DNA from: Alteromonadaceae bacterium
GTDB taxonomy: Bacteria; Pseudomonadota; Gammaproteobacteria; Enterobacterales; Alteromonadaceae
Direction of reading: 5' to 3'
Assembly: GCA_027013165.1 (NCBI GenBank)
Contig: JALUXV010000530.1
Location: 1-64,000 of the forward strand
DNA length: 64,000 nucleotides
The notes under the pieces were generated by a model. It did not search any database and had not been told where the DNA came from. It was given only the letters and a program-made list of their open reading frames with translations. The translations under genes were made by a program, and so were the position numbers. Below, piece after piece: positions 9,120 to 19,390 of this stretch (positions are counted from its first letter, which is position 1; every line of letters starts with the position of its first letter).

Positions 9120-11444
9120 GTGATAAAACGTCTGCGTAGTAGCGCAATTTTCTCTTTGTGTATGTTGTTTGTGAACTCCGCCCAATCGACTGAGGACAGC
9201 CATACTCGAGAGTCAACAAAAATTCACGTTCCCAACATACAGCAATCGATAACTCTTGATGGCATGCTCGATGAAGAAGTTTGGCAACAGGCTCGAGAAG
9301 TCAATTTAAGCTATGTGACCCGCCCGTTTGAGAACACCACTCCACCGGTAAAAACCACAGCCCGTATTTTTGAAAACGGCGAAGCCATTTTCATTGCCTT
9401 TGATGCACAAGATAACAATCCAGAGCTTATCCGCGCTATGTTCCGCGACAGAGACAGAGTTTGGGACAACGATGTTGTAGGTCTAAAGCTTGATTCTTTT
9501 GGTGATAGCCGATTGTCGTACCAGTTTTTTGTCAACCCCAACGGTATTCAAATCGACGCCATTGAGAATGAAATGACCCGCAGCGAGAGTACCAGTTGGA
9601 ATGCTATTTGGGACTCGGCGGCGCAAATTACCGATTCGGGCTATACAGTGGAAATGATACTTCCCTATCGCATCCTTAATTTTATAGATAGCGATGGCCC
9701 CAAACAATGGCGGGCTGAATTTGTTCGTTTCTTCCCAAGAGAAAACAACCTGCGTATTTCCAATATGCCAGTTGACAGAAACAACGCATGTACGCTTTGC
9801 CAAATGGGTGACATAGAGGGTTTTGCATCTGCTAAGCAAGGTAAAAACTTATCTATTACTCCCTATGGTGTTGCAGCCGTTGCGAGAACCCAACGCCCGA
9901 ACACATCCGAGAACTGGGACTACCAAAACAACCAAGAGGTGGGTGTTGATATCAATTGGGGGATTTCCTCAGACATGATGCTTCAGGCTACTATCAATCC
10001 TGATTTCTCTCAGGTAGAGGCCGACGGCGGTCAATTGGCAATAAATAACCCTTTTGCGTTGTTTTTCCCAGAACAACGTCCGTTCTTCCTAGAGAATGCA
10101 GACTTTTTTAGTACGCCCTACGATCTTGTATACACCAGAAACATCGGCGCGCCCGACATAGGCACTAAGCTTACAGGTAGAGTCAACAACCACACTTTTG
10201 GTTTGTTAGTCGCTAATGATGAAAGCACGACGTTTCTAGTACCAGGTAACTTGCGCTCTAGCGTTGCCCGTATTAACGACGAAAGTACCAACATGGCAGC
10301 GAGATATCGCTACGATATTTCTGACGACTTATCGATTGGTACCGTACTTACGGCCCGAAAGTCTGACAACTATCACAACCTAGTTACTGGTTTAGATACT
10401 CGTTATCAAATTACACCCAGTGATACATTACGTATACAAGTGTTGGGCTCTGAAACTGAATACCCAGAAACCCTTTTCAACGATTTTTGCAATAACAACT
10501 GTAGTAATGCTGATGACTTAAACGAAATCGCCTTGCGAACTCAGCAAGATGAGGCGTTCAGCGGCGGCACTTATCGCATTGACTATCGTCACGAAGAGCG
10601 TGAATGGTACTTTACGGCAATACGCGAGAGCATAGACGCAAATTTTCGCGCCGATCTAGGCTTTGAAAGCCAAGTCGACCGACACAAAGACGTTATCGGT
10701 GGTGGTTACATTTGGTGGAATGAAAATTCATGGTGGAACCGATTTGAGTTTGGTGGAGATTGGGACATCACTCACAACGATGACGGCGAACTCATTGAAC
10801 GAGAAATGCAGGCGCAAATTGAGCTGAGCGCCGCCTATCAGTCTTATTTTAACCTACAGTGGGTTAAGCGAGATACGGTAGGACTGCGTCTAGATAGATC
10901 GTCTTTAGCCATAGACGGCAATACTACACGCTTTGTAGAAGAGCAGATATCGTTTTACTTCGAAGCCCAGCCAAATAAAACGATATACTTCGAAAACTTC
11001 ATTAATATTGGTGACCGCATCGACCTCATTAACAATCGCTTAGGCGATCGCATTATAGTCGAGCCGGCAATTTCGCTAAATCTTGGGACGCACCTTGAAG
11101 CTACACTGGCTCACGAATATGTTCGAATGGACGTTAACGACGAAGAACTGTTTACCGCCAACCTTACAGACTTACGCTTGAGTTATCAGTTCTCGGCTAA
11201 ACAGTTTATTCGTCTTGCATTGATCTATTCCGATGTTAAGAGAAACACCGGTAACTACCTTATTGATGTTGATGCTACCGACCGCAATCTGGGCACTCAG
11301 TTGGTATACTCCTACATGATAAACCCGCTCTCTCGCTTTTTTATTGGTTATGGCGACTCGGCATTTGCAGACGACAATAACTCTGGGCTACGTCGTACAG
11401 AACAAACTGTCTTTATGAAATTCAGTTACGCGTGGCTGTATTAG
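9120..11444 (+). CDS. DUF5916 outer-membrane protein with N-terminal CBM9-like domain
   Basis: This 774-residue protein starts with GTG, preceded by GGAAG, and has a signal peptide. Residues 40-210 look like a CBM9-type sugar-binding fold (SITLDGMLDEEVWQQA, then YTVEMILPYRILNF). The remainder alternates aromatic and polar residues as in a large beta-barrel and ends in a tryptophan/tyrosine-rich strand (KFSYAWLY). The segment NPFALFFPEQRPFFLENADFF is typical of DUF5916 proteins. The role is unproven; uptake or binding of oligosaccharides at the cell surface is plausible. It is transcribed divergently from the ABC exporter. Confidence 0.8.
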   Translation: MIKRLRSSAIFSLCMLFVNSAQSTEDSHTRESTKIHVPNIQQSITLDGMLDEEVWQQAREVNLSYVTRPFENTTPPVKTTARIFENGEAIFIAFDAQDNNPELIRAMFRDRDRVWDNDVVGLKLDSFGDSRLSYQFFVNPNGIQIDAIENEMTRSESTSWNAIWDSAAQITDSGYTVEMILPYRILNFIDSDGPKQWRAEFVRFFPRENNLRISNMPVDRNNACTLCQMGDIEGFASAKQGKNLSITPYGVAAVARTQRPNTSENWDYQNNQEVGVDINWGISSDMMLQATINPDFSQVEADGGQLAINNPFALFFPEQRPFFLENADFFSTPYDLVYTRNIGAPDIGTKLTGRVNNHTFGLLVANDESTTFLVPGNLRSSVARINDESTNMAARYRYDISDDLSIGTVLTARKSDNYHNLVTGLDTRYQITPSDTLRIQVLGSETEYPETLFNDFCNNNCSNADDLNEIALRTQQDEAFSGGTYRIDYRHEEREWYFTAIRESIDANFRADLGFESQVDRHKDVIGGGYIWWNENSWWNRFEFGGDWDITHNDDGELIEREMQAQIELSAAYQSYFNLQWVKRDTVGLRLDRSSLAIDGNTTRFVEEQISFYFEAQPNKTIYFENFINIGDRIDLINNRLGDRIIVEPAISLNLGTHLEATLAHEYVRMDVNDEELFTANLTDLRLSYQFSAKQFIRLALIYSDVKRNTGNYLIDVDATDRNLGTQLVYSYMINPLSRFFIGYGDSAFADDNNSGLRRTEQTVFMKFSYAWLY

Positions 11445-11472
11445 TAGTTTAGTACACACCGCAAAATGAAAT

Positions 11473-11504
11473 ATCAGGCGCTGGCTTATCAATCAGCGCC
11501 TGAT
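11473..11504. terminator. Bidirectional hairpin between convergent genes
   Basis: ATCAGGCGCTG pairs perfectly with CAGCGCCTGAT across a 10-nt loop in the 71-base gap between the convergent DUF5916 gene and the RraA-like gene. No strong T run follows on either strand, so the terminator role is inferred from position. Confidence 0.6.
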
Positions 11505-11515
11505 GAACTGTCACG

Positions 11516-12127
11516 TCACTCCTCAAACCCAAGTTTATTGAGTATTCCTTCCACATTTTTAAAGTGATTCGCTTGCCACTGCTCTAACGTCAAAGCGGCG
11601 TCTTTTTCCGCTCTTGCTTTGGCAATATCATAGGCATGTTGTGCCTCGGCTTTTGGGATGACTGCAATACCCTCCTCATCAGCAACGACAATGTCTCCGG
11701 CATTCACTTTCACACCACCGCAAATTACAGGCTGATTCAGTGGTGCAATGCACTTTTTTGCACCCGGTTTAGGCACAACACCGCGAGCAAATACAGGAAA
11801 TGCATTGTCTCTGGTTTCTGCTAAGTCGCGAATGACACCGTCGACGACAAAAGCCTTGATGCCTCGCTGTTGTGCTATTGCACATACGTTACCGCCGGCT
11901 ACGGCAAACTGATCATCAGCTTCAACAACAATGATATCGCCTGGTTTAGCGCGATAAATAGCAGCGTGAAGCATTAAATGATCACCGGATTCACATTTTA
12001 CGGTGAATGCAGGTCCAGACACTCGAGGGATACCATGCCACAGTGGTTTTATGGCGTAATCCATGAATTGGTCTCGCGGTAGTGCATCGGCATAGTCACA
12101 GGGTGAGACGTTACTATAATCTGGCAT
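11516..12127 (-). CDS. RraA-like / HMG aldolase family protein
   Basis: The core motif GGNVCAIAQQRGIKAFVVDG followed by VIRDLAE is the conserved RraA / 4-hydroxy-4-methyl-2-oxoglutarate aldolase signature; the Arg-Asp pair binds the metal and substrate in aldolase members. The ORF opens at 12175, but the ATG at 12125-12127 has GAGGAA 4 nt upstream and gives MPDYSNVSPCDYAD (203 residues), which I prefer. RraA itself inhibits RNase E, but the longer acidic C-terminal tail and neighbours do not decide between that and an aldolase. I lean to an aldolase-type paralogue. Confidence 0.75.
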   Translation of the reverse strand: MPDYSNVSPCDYADALPRDQFMDYAIKPLWHGIPRVSGPAFTVKCESGDHLMLHAAIYRAKPGDIIVVEADDQFAVAGGNVCAIAQQRGIKAFVVDGVIRDLAETRDNAFPVFARGVVPKPGAKKCIAPLNQPVICGGVKVNAGDIVVADEEGIAVIPKAEAQHAYDIAKARAEKDAALTLEQWQANHFKNVEGILNKLGFEE

Positions 12128-12310
12128 GTGTTCCTCGCAACAAAAATCAATGATGGAAAGACATCGTTGAGACAACTATATCTAATAAGCAGATTTAAGT
12201 TGTTACAACCTGTGAATTTTCACTATAAACACTTTTTCTATGACTGTAGTCGTGATAGAAAAACCCTACGAGATACTGTCTGTAAATAATTAGAAAAGGA
12301 ACGACAAAGA

Positions 12311-14377
12311 ATGTTACGAAGTGTACTTGGTTTAAGCGTAGCACTTGCGCTTACAGCGTGCAGCCCTCAAAGCACAACGAGTGAATCCACTGCGCAATCA
12401 GAGCCTCAAGGGGCTGAACAGGCAGCGCTTAGCTCAGGGATAATCACTGAAAACATGGATCTTTCGGTTAAACCCGGAGACGACTTTTTCCAATACGTGA
12501 ATGGTACTTGGGTCGATAACTTCGAAATTCCTGCTGACAAATCTAGCTATGGCTCTTTTATTATTTTGCGCGATGAAGCGCAAGATCACGTTATGGATAT
12601 TATCAAATCCTCTTCCGAAGGTGATTTTGCCGCGGGAAGTGACGAGCAGAAGGTAGGTGATTTTTATCGTGCCTACATGGATATGGAAACCCGCAATGCG
12701 TTAGGTGTTACACCACTTGCTCCCGAACTTGAGCGCATTGAAGCCATTTCTAATTACAGTGAATTGGCAGCTTATTTCGCATATTCAGCACGTTACGGTT
12801 TTGGTTCGCCATTCTCGCTTACTCAATATCCTGATTTGAAGTCACCCAAAGAGTATTTACTGTACACTTGGCAAGGAGGTCTTGGCCTTCCAGAACGCGA
12901 CTACTATTTCAAAGACGATGAAGCCTCGCAAACTATTCGCGATGCTTATGTGAAGCATATTGAAACCATGTTCAACATCGCAGGCTTTGACAACGCCGCA
13001 GAAAGCGCGACCATGCTATATGCCTTGGAAACCCAAATCGCTGAGCTTCATATGCCAAAAGAGCTGACGCGTAACTTTGCGGCTAATTACAACAAGCTTT
13101 CTATCGAAGAACTTACCGAGCTAATGCCAAACTTTGATTGGGCAGCATACTTAGCGCAAGCAGAGCTCAGCGAGTTACCAAATTTAGGTATCCTTCAACT
13201 CGACTTTATGCGTAACATTGACGGTGTTATTGCGTCGACCTCGTTAGACGATTGGAAAACCTTCCTAAAATGGGGCGTATTAAATGCTACAGCTTCTCGC
13301 CTTACCGAAGAGCTTGATCAGGCAAACTTTAATTTCTACAGCAAAGTACTTCGCGGTGTAGAGGAACAAGAGCCTCAATGGCGTCGTGCAGTTAACCTTT
13401 CTAATGCGCACGTTGGTGAGTTAATTGGTAAAGTGTACGTTAAACAGCATTTCCCACCTGAAGCAAAAGCTCGCATGATGGAAATGGTGAATAATCTTAT
13501 TCTTGCGTATCGAGACAGCATCGAGCAACTTGATTGGATGACAGAAGAAACCCGAGCTCAAGCTTTGGACAAACTGTCTAAGTTTAAAGTGAAAATAGGT
13601 TACCCAGACCAATGGCGTGACTACTCGGCACTTACTGTAGACGCATCTGACTTGTTTGGTAACCTCAAACGCTCAGCTGACGTACTTTACGAAGAATCGC
13701 TTAAGAAGCAAGGTGGTCCAGTATGGACTCATGAATGGGCAATGACACCACAAACGGTTAACGCCTATTACAACCCGCCTTTAAATGAAATTGTATTCCC
13801 AGCTGCAATTTTACAACCGCCATTCTTCGACATGAATGCTGAAGACGCAATTAACTATGGCGGTATTGGCGCTGTTATTGGCCATGAAATTGGACACGGC
13901 TTTGACGATTCTGGCTCAACTTTCGACGGTGACGGCGTATTACGCAACTGGTGGAAAGACGAAGACCGTGCAGAATTTGAAGCGCGTACTGCTGACCTTA
14001 TAGCTCAGTACGATCAATTCGAAGCACTACCAGATCTTTACGTAAATGGTGAGTACACACTGGGAGAAAATATCGGTGATTTGGGCGGCATCAGTATAGC
14101 GCTAAAAGCGTATCACTTGTCGCTAGAAGGCGAAGAAGCACCAATCATGGATGGTTTTACTGGCGACCAACGAGTATTTATAGGTTTTGGTCAAGTGTGG
14201 GCGGGTAAATACCGCGATGAAGCACTTCGCAGCCAAATTCAGACCGACAGCCACTCTCCGGGTAAATTCCGCGCCAATGGCTCGGTGCGTAATGTGCCTG
14301 AATTTTATGATGCATTTAATGTATCCACAGAGGATGCACTATATCTTGCACCTGAAGAACGAGTGAAAATTTGGTAA
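12311..14377 (+). CDS. M13 family zinc metallopeptidase, lipoprotein (PepO/neprilysin-like)
   Basis: The start MLRSVLGLSVALALTACSPQ has a lipobox ending in the acylated cysteine, so the enzyme is membrane-anchored in the periplasm. The M13 zinc site is intact: GHEIGHGFDD near residue 523 and ENIGDLGG near residue 585 supplies the third ligand, with NAYYNPP upstream for substrate backbone binding. At 688 residues it has normal M13 length. These enzymes cut oligopeptides at the amino side of hydrophobic residues. It is a single gene flanked by terminators. Confidence 0.93.
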   Translation: MLRSVLGLSVALALTACSPQSTTSESTAQSEPQGAEQAALSSGIITENMDLSVKPGDDFFQYVNGTWVDNFEIPADKSSYGSFIILRDEAQDHVMDIIKSSSEGDFAAGSDEQKVGDFYRAYMDMETRNALGVTPLAPELERIEAISNYSELAAYFAYSARYGFGSPFSLTQYPDLKSPKEYLLYTWQGGLGLPERDYYFKDDEASQTIRDAYVKHIETMFNIAGFDNAAESATMLYALETQIAELHMPKELTRNFAANYNKLSIEELTELMPNFDWAAYLAQAELSELPNLGILQLDFMRNIDGVIASTSLDDWKTFLKWGVLNATASRLTEELDQANFNFYSKVLRGVEEQEPQWRRAVNLSNAHVGELIGKVYVKQHFPPEAKARMMEMVNNLILAYRDSIEQLDWMTEETRAQALDKLSKFKVKIGYPDQWRDYSALTVDASDLFGNLKRSADVLYEESLKKQGGPVWTHEWAMTPQTVNAYYNPPLNEIVFPAAILQPPFFDMNAEDAINYGGIGAVIGHEIGHGFDDSGSTFDGDGVLRNWWKDEDRAEFEARTADLIAQYDQFEALPDLYVNGEYTLGENIGDLGGISIALKAYHLSLEGEEAPIMDGFTGDQRVFIGFGQVWAGKYRDEALRSQIQTDSHSPGKFRANGSVRNVPEFYDAFNVSTEDALYLAPEERVKIW

Positions 14378-14394
14378 GTCTTCACATGAATTAG

Positions 14395-14417
14395 AAAAGC
14401 GGCCATTGGCCGCTTTT
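14395..14417. terminator. Bidirectional terminator
   Basis: AAAAGCGGCC-ATT-GGCCGCTTTT is a perfect 10-bp stem with T runs on both strands, between the convergent M13 peptidase and ACT-domain genes. Confidence 0.9.
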
Positions 14418-14421
14418 TTCG

Positions 14422-14847
14422 CTATAAATCCATTGAGCCCAGCGACTCTAGTAACCGACATGCCTCTTCGGCTCGTTCGCTGGGGACAAAAATGTGATCG
14501 TGAAAGAATGCTGCCACCACATTGGCGCTAATACCTGAGGTCGCCAGTACGCTAGAAATTGCTGCCGTCATACCCACCGCTTCTAGACTTGAGTGCACCT
14601 TACAAGTGATACACTTATACGATGGTGCGGCAGATTCACAGGCCAACCCTTCAGTTTCATAACGACTTAGCGCATCTGTAGTCATCACCAAAGTAACACC
14701 CTCAACTTCTCGATACATGCACTTTGCATCGAGAATAAGTGACTCTGTAAGTTGCTCAGGTGCAATACTGACAAATACAAAGTCATCACTCGATAACTCA
14801 GGTTTTAAGTTCTGTAGCAACTTTGATAAATCAGTTTCTCCGGTCAT
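14422..14847 (-). CDS. Tandem ACT-domain protein (COG3602-like)
   Basis: This small cytosolic protein of 141 residues has the conserved pattern of the two-ACT family: an N-terminal MTGETDLSKLLQNLKPEL and a C-terminal half (KVHSSLEAVGMTAAISSVLATSGISANVVAAFFHDHIFVP) with ACT topology. ACT domains usually bind amino acids or other small molecules. No enzyme is fused to it and no ligand is known to me. It lies 35 bases after dbpA on the same strand. Confidence 0.8.
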   Translation of the reverse strand: MTGETDLSKLLQNLKPELSSDDFVFVSIAPEQLTESLILDAKCMYREVEGVTLVMTTDALSRYETEGLACESAAPSYKCITCKVHSSLEAVGMTAAISSVLATSGISANVVAAFFHDHIFVPSERAEEACRLLESLGSMDL

Positions 14848-14882
14848 TAGACACTCTCTTCAATTTGAATGGTTTACCGCTG

Positions 14883-16280
14883 TTAAAGTTTTCTTGCTCT
14901 AACCCGCTTACCTTTGATCTTACCTTCACGAAATTGCGTCATCGCCTTTTTAACACTACGGGTTTTCACCGCAATAAAACTTTGGCTATTTTGTACGGCA
15001 ATTTTACCCAAGTCGTCACCGGGTATTCCGGCGTCTTTCGTCAAAGCTCCGACTAAATCACCGGGACGTAGTTTTTGCTTTTTGCCCGCACTTAAGCCAA
15101 TGCAGGTAAACTCTGGCTGCTTTATTCGATTTTTGTGAAAACGTAGACTCTGTGCACCTTTCAATGGGATATCAGACTCTTGCAGTAACTCCACCTTACG
15201 CAAAAAGTGCTCATCTTCGTCACTCACAAGAGTTATTGCGATACCCTGAGCGCCAGCACGTGCGGTTCTGCCAATACGATGAATATGGGTTTCTGGCTCT
15301 TCACTCACCGTGTAATTAATCACACAAGCAACGTCGTCAATGTCCAGCCCACGGGCCGCCACATCAGTTGCTACTAACACCTGTAGGGCATCACTGGCAA
15401 ACTGTGTCAGTACCGCCGTTCTCGCATGCTGTTCCATATCGCCTTGCAAGCCTGCGGCGCTGAAACCTTCATCGATCAGTGATTCGACGACCTCGTTCAC
15501 CTGAACTCTGCGGTTGCAAAAAACAATAGCGTTCTTGGGTTGATGCTCGGTCAATACGGCTTTTAATGCTTGTAATCGAGTATGGGCTAATACACTGTAG
15601 CCCAACTGTGTAATTTTGGGTTTACTGGACTCAGTTGACGCCACTTTACATATTTCTGGCGTTGAGAGGTATTGCCCTGCAATGCGTTCAATTTCATCGG
15701 TAAAGGTTGCTGAAAACAACAGTGTTTGCACCGGCTTTGGAATGGGCGAAAAGATTATCCGAAGGTCATCCTCGAACCCCATGTCCAGCATACGGTCAGC
15801 TTCATCCAATACCCGTAGTTTGACATTGCTTAGTGACAAACGTCGCTTTTGCACATGATCCATAACTCGTCCAGGGGTACCAACAATAATATGAGCTTCG
15901 TGTTTGAGCGATTGGATTTGCGGCCCCATGGCCTGGCCACCACACAAAGTCAGTACTTTGATGTTTCCAATATGCTTTGCTGCCATACGAAACTGCTCTG
16001 CGACTTGATCGGCTAGCTCCCTTGTTGGACAGAGCACTATCGCTTGGGTAGAAAACTCTGAAGGTTCAATAAGCTCTAATGCTGGAATAACAAAGCAGAG
16101 GGTTTTTCCACTTCCGGTTTGGGCTTGACCTATAACATCTTTACCCGCTAACGAATGTGGCAGTGACAGCGACTGAATTTCAGAAAGTTCATATATTCGT
16201 TGAGCTTCAAGGGCACGAGAGATTTCTTGAGTAATAGATAGGTCTTTAATGGTTTTTGCGTTCACTACTGTTTTTTCCAA
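14883..16280 (-). CDS. dbpA: ATP-dependent RNA helicase DbpA
   Basis: All DEAD-box motifs are present: Q motif, AQTGSGKT, PTRELADQ, TPGRVMDH, DEAD, SAT, ARGLDIDDV and HRIGRTARAG. The C-terminal 70 residues (KLRPGDLVGALTKDAGIPGDDLGKI) are the DbpA RNA-binding domain that targets hairpin 92 of 23S rRNA, so this is DbpA rather than another DEAD protein. It acts in assembly of the large ribosomal subunit. The frame opens at a TTG (16280); a GTG at 16263-16265 overlaps the upstream stop as TAGTG and could be the true, coupled start. Confidence 0.93.
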   Translation of the reverse strand: MEKTVVNAKTIKDLSITQEISRALEAQRIYELSEIQSLSLPHSLAGKDVIGQAQTGSGKTLCFVIPALELIEPSEFSTQAIVLCPTRELADQVAEQFRMAAKHIGNIKVLTLCGGQAMGPQIQSLKHEAHIIVGTPGRVMDHVQKRRLSLSNVKLRVLDEADRMLDMGFEDDLRIIFSPIPKPVQTLLFSATFTDEIERIAGQYLSTPEICKVASTESSKPKITQLGYSVLAHTRLQALKAVLTEHQPKNAIVFCNRRVQVNEVVESLIDEGFSAAGLQGDMEQHARTAVLTQFASDALQVLVATDVAARGLDIDDVACVINYTVSEEPETHIHRIGRTARAGAQGIAITLVSDEDEHFLRKVELLQESDIPLKGAQSLRFHKNRIKQPEFTCIGLSAGKKQKLRPGDLVGALTKDAGIPGDDLGKIAVQNSQSFIAVKTRSVKKAMTQFREGKIKGKRVRARKL

Positions 16281-17806
16281 AGGTGTACTACCCCATTGTC
16301 AAAATGGTGTATCACATTGTGTTCATTGATCATCAACTCGCTCCAAGCACTTGATGTTTGTTTAAATTCGTCACTGTTTTTCACAGCAACTGCTGCGAGC
16401 TTGAGCTGTTCAGCTACGATGGGAGATGTACCTAGCTTAGATAGCACTAGATATGTGGTTGTAATTTTGTATGGCGCGACTAACTCAACAGATTCACAGG
16501 ATTCCTGCATAGATTCACAGCCAAATCCAACGGCCCCCTGAGAGGCGAAAACGACGTCGATATCACCGTCAAGCAACGCCTGCATTAGCGCACGCCAAGA
16601 AGTGTAGGTTGTAACGCGAAAACCTGCATTTTCAGCAACCGTGGTTCGGTAGTCTTGATATCGAGTGCCAATGTGTAATGTTTTTGGCAGCTCTTCAAAC
16701 GATGAATAACGCTGCGAGCCGACTCCGTATAAGCCATGTAGGTTACGAGAAATAGGTGTAATCCAATCGAAAGTAGATTCTCGCTCTGGCGTAAGCGCAA
16801 TGGCATAAGCAACTACATTTGATTTGGATTGCGCTTCCTTAACAATACGCTCTCTTGGCGCAGTTAACATTCGCGATGACATTCCCGCTTCGGTTAATAC
16901 CGCTCTGACCAAGTCTGCCGCTATGCCATTTACCGTACCGTGTTCACCCAAATAACTAAAAAATGGAACGATGTCAGCAATCACCCATAAATCGCTGGTA
17001 TCAGCGTTCAACTCGCCAGAAAAGCTCAATACACCGTATGAGACGCTCGCGTCTAAACCATGCTCTTGCAATATTGATACTGTTTGTTGAGCTAATTGGG
17101 TAAATGATGGCCTTGACTTATACTCTGGTGCAGCCAACGACAATCTTTCAGCCAACGCAGCATTTTCCGATATTTTAGGAAGGGCTAAATATCCATAAAA
17201 TAAGCCATACTGCCCAGAGGGAAAAATAGTAGAGCAATCAAGATTTGCCTGTTCGCAAATAAGCTTTACTCCCGCCGCCGTAAAAAAGGTTCCATCAACT
17301 TCCTTGGCTAAAATCCCCTTAACCACGGCTGTCCAGTCTGGATAAAATACCCGTTGACCTTCGGTGGTATTTTCCATAGCTATACGCTCGCGAAAATCCC
17401 CCTTCACAATACCCACTTTTGAGCTTGGATTTAGCACTTTGTCTACCACCAGCTCAGGCGTTGGAGTAAAAAACGACACGTAATTTGCTGTTAAAGGAGT
17501 GATCCAATAGTACTGGTCTTCCCGAGCAGGTGTTCTCACAATGCCCGCAGTGAGCGTATTATTTTTTTGCTGAGTATGAATCAAACGCTCAGAGAACGAC
17601 AAAGTAAGAAACTCTGGCGTCAGGTCTGCCTCTTCGAGAATACCTCTGACCACACCGTAATAAAATCCCTCATCACCTTCAGCAAAAACTGGTAGAGGCG
17701 ACACCAGAACAGGCTGGCTCTGGTCATTTCCATGAGCCTGCAAAGTCATCAGGCTCAGTAAAATGCTAAGTATTAGGCGTTTTGAAACGCGCTTTCGAGT
17801 TTCCAC
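16265..17806 (-). CDS. Orphan periplasmic protein with two SBP_bac_3 domains
   Basis: Two extracellular solute-binding family 3 domains lie in tandem; each carries a related motif ([15 protein letters not shown] near residue 90, [18 protein letters not shown] near residue 340). A signal peptide ([18 protein letters not shown]) supports export. The ORF track begins at 17881, deep inside pyrC. The GTG at 17804-17806 gives [14 protein letters not shown] and overlaps the pyrC end by 34 bases, so I use it (513 residues). Its end overlaps dbpA. No permease or ATPase is nearby, and neither a histidine kinase nor a GGDEF domain is fused. It may be a sensor or scavenger; the ligand is unknown. Confidence 0.75.
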   Translation of the reverse strand: METRKRVSKRLILSILLSLMTLQAHGNDQSQPVLVSPLPVFAEGDEGFYYGVVRGILEEADLTPEFLTLSFSERLIHTQQKNNTLTAGIVRTPAREDQYYWITPLTANYVSFFTPTPELVVDKVLNPSSKVGIVKGDFRERIAMENTTEGQRVFYPDWTAVVKGILAKEVDGTFFTAAGVKLICEQANLDCSTIFPSGQYGLFYGYLALPKISENAALAERLSLAAPEYKSRPSFTQLAQQTVSILQEHGLDASVSYGVLSFSGELNADTSDLWVIADIVPFFSYLGEHGTVNGIAADLVRAVLTEAGMSSRMLTAPRERIVKEAQSKSNVVAYAIALTPERESTFDWITPISRNLHGLYGVGSQRYSSFEELPKTLHIGTRYQDYRTTVAENAGFRVTTYTSWRALMQALLDGDIDVVFASQGAVGFGCESMQESCESVELVAPYKITTTYLVLSKLGTSPIVAEQLKLAAVAVKNSDEFKQTSSAWSELMINEHNVIHHFDNGVVHLWKKQ

Positions 17807-18822
17807 TGCAGTGTTTGCCCCGCATAGAATGGTACCATGTCTGTGCCATCCGCTAGCGTCACTTGATCTGGAACCTGCCATGGCTCTTTAACCAATGTAG
17901 TTGTAGTCGTGTTTCGAGGCAAGCCGTAGAAGTCTGCACCATACAAACTTGCGAACCCTTCTAGTTTATCAATAACACCTAACTGCTCGAAAATTTCAGC
18001 GTAAAGCTCAATGGCAGACCACGCCGAATAACAACCTGCACATCCACAGGCGTTCTCCTTCTTGTGTTTCGCATGAGGTGCTGAATCAGTGCCCAAGAAA
18101 AATTTAGGATTACCACTGGCAACCACATCTTGCAGTGCCTTTTGATGAGTGTTTCTTTTCAGTACTGGCAGGCAATAATTGTGAGGGCGAACGCCACCAA
18201 CCAACAAATCATTGCGATTGAGTAGTAGATGCTGAGGTGTAATTGTTGCGCCAACGTTATTACTCGCTCCATTGACAAATTCGGCGGCGTCTGCGGTAGT
18301 AATGTGCTCAAAAACCACTTTTAAATTTGGAAAGGCATCGACAATGTGTGACAAGTGCGTATCAATAAAGGCTTTTTCACGGTCAAAAATATCAATATGG
18401 TGCTCTGTGACTTCGCCGTGAATCAACAATAACAACCCTTGTTCTTGCATTGCTTGAAATACAGGATAAAGGGCCTTGATGCCCTTAACTGCTGCATCTG
18501 AATTTGTCGTGGCGCCTGCTGGATAAAGCTTACACGCTGTAACACCAGCGATTTTCGCATCGACAATATCTTGCGGTGTTGTCGTGTTGGTTAAAAACAA
18601 GGTCATTAACGGCTCAAAAGAACTACCTTCAGGTCTGGCAGCCTCGATGCGACTTTTGTATGCCATTGCCATTTCAGCATTAACCACCGGCGGGACCAAA
18701 TTAGGCATTACAATGGCGCGTTGAAAACAACGAGCCGTTGCCGGAACGGTTTCGGCTAACATCTCGTTATCGCGAAAGTGTAAGTGCCAATCATCGGGAG
18801 TTACGATAGTTAAGGATTGCAT
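17773..18822 (-). CDS. pyrC: Dihydroorotase, class II
   Basis: This 349-residue protein starts [20 protein letters not shown], with the HLHFRD zinc motif. [12 protein letters not shown] and [13 protein letters not shown] supply further metal and substrate residues, and the carboxylated lysine lies in the CKLYPAG region. It closes N-carbamoyl-aspartate to dihydroorotate in pyrimidine synthesis. Its 3' end overlaps the binding-protein gene. Confidence 0.97.
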   Translation of the reverse strand: MQSLTIVTPDDWHLHFRDNEMLAETVPATARCFQRAIVMPNLVPPVVNAEMAMAYKSRIEAARPEGSSFEPLMTLFLTNTTTPQDIVDAKIAGVTACKLYPAGATTNSDAAVKGIKALYPVFQAMQEQGLLLLIHGEVTEHHIDIFDREKAFIDTHLSHIVDAFPNLKVVFEHITTADAAEFVNGASNNVGATITPQHLLLNRNDLLVGGVRPHNYCLPVLKRNTHQKALQDVVASGNPKFFLGTDSAPHAKHKKENACGCAGCYSAWSAIELYAEIFEQLGVIDKLEGFASLYGADFYGLPRNTTTTTLVKEPWQVPDQVTLADGTDMVPFYAGQTLQWKLESAFQNA

Positions 18823-19162
18823 AAACTGACAGTCTCTTTGTAATTTCTCTAACCAAATTTAAGCCTTCGTTTTTAAGGCAAACAAAGACCGTACTTGGAT
18901 TGCAAGTATATCATAGTAAGTGATTATTCCAGACGCTAAAAACCAGTCTAATTCACCTACCTAACAAATCTCATATAAGAAAAGATTTCTTTTCACTATT
19001 ATTTCGTTATAAGTTTCAGTGCTCTAGCATAAGTTGCATATTTTTCATCCGCAAATTCTTTATCTTTGACTATACTTCATCCCATATTTAGGTTGACTCT
19101 GTCTCCTGTATTTTTTGTGTTCGCCGAATGGATGTGGCGACTGGAACATCTACGGATAAAAA
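18823..19162. other. Intergenic region between pyrC and the CPXCG gene
   Basis: This 340-base AT-rich stretch separates divergent genes and must hold the promoters for both. I see no ORF, RNA gene or repeat in it and could not choose a convincing -35/-10 pair for either gene. Confidence 0.6.
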
Positions 19163-19372
19163 ATGAAAACTAATGATAAATTAGAGTATCTGTGCCCTTA
19201 TTGTGGCGCAGTTAACGAGTTTGCGCTAAACATGATAAGAGATATGTATCAAGAGCAGGTCGAAAAGTGCGACTGCTGCGACAAACCGCTTATGCTTACC
19301 GCAGCCGATGGTGTTGAGGGCGCAATTAATTTAGTGATAGATGAATACGAGAACGACGCTCAAGTGAAATAG
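19163..19372 (+). CDS. CPXCG-motif cysteine-rich small protein
   Basis: This 69-residue protein has two cysteine pairs, CPYCG near residue 11 and CDCCDKP near residue 37, forming a probable zinc ribbon as in the Cys_rich_CPXG family. It is soluble and of unknown function. It stands convergent to folE with an 18-base gap. Confidence 0.85.
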   Translation: MKTNDKLEYLCPYCGAVNEFALNMIRDMYQEQVEKCDCCDKPLMLTAADGVEGAINLVIDEYENDAQVK

Positions 19373-19390
19373 TGCATCGCATTGTGTTTT

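Noticed and set aside
14717-15138. Overlapping plus-strand ORFs across the ACT-domain gene and dbpA
   Set aside because: Antisense to two well-identified genes; Ser/Leu-rich random composition.
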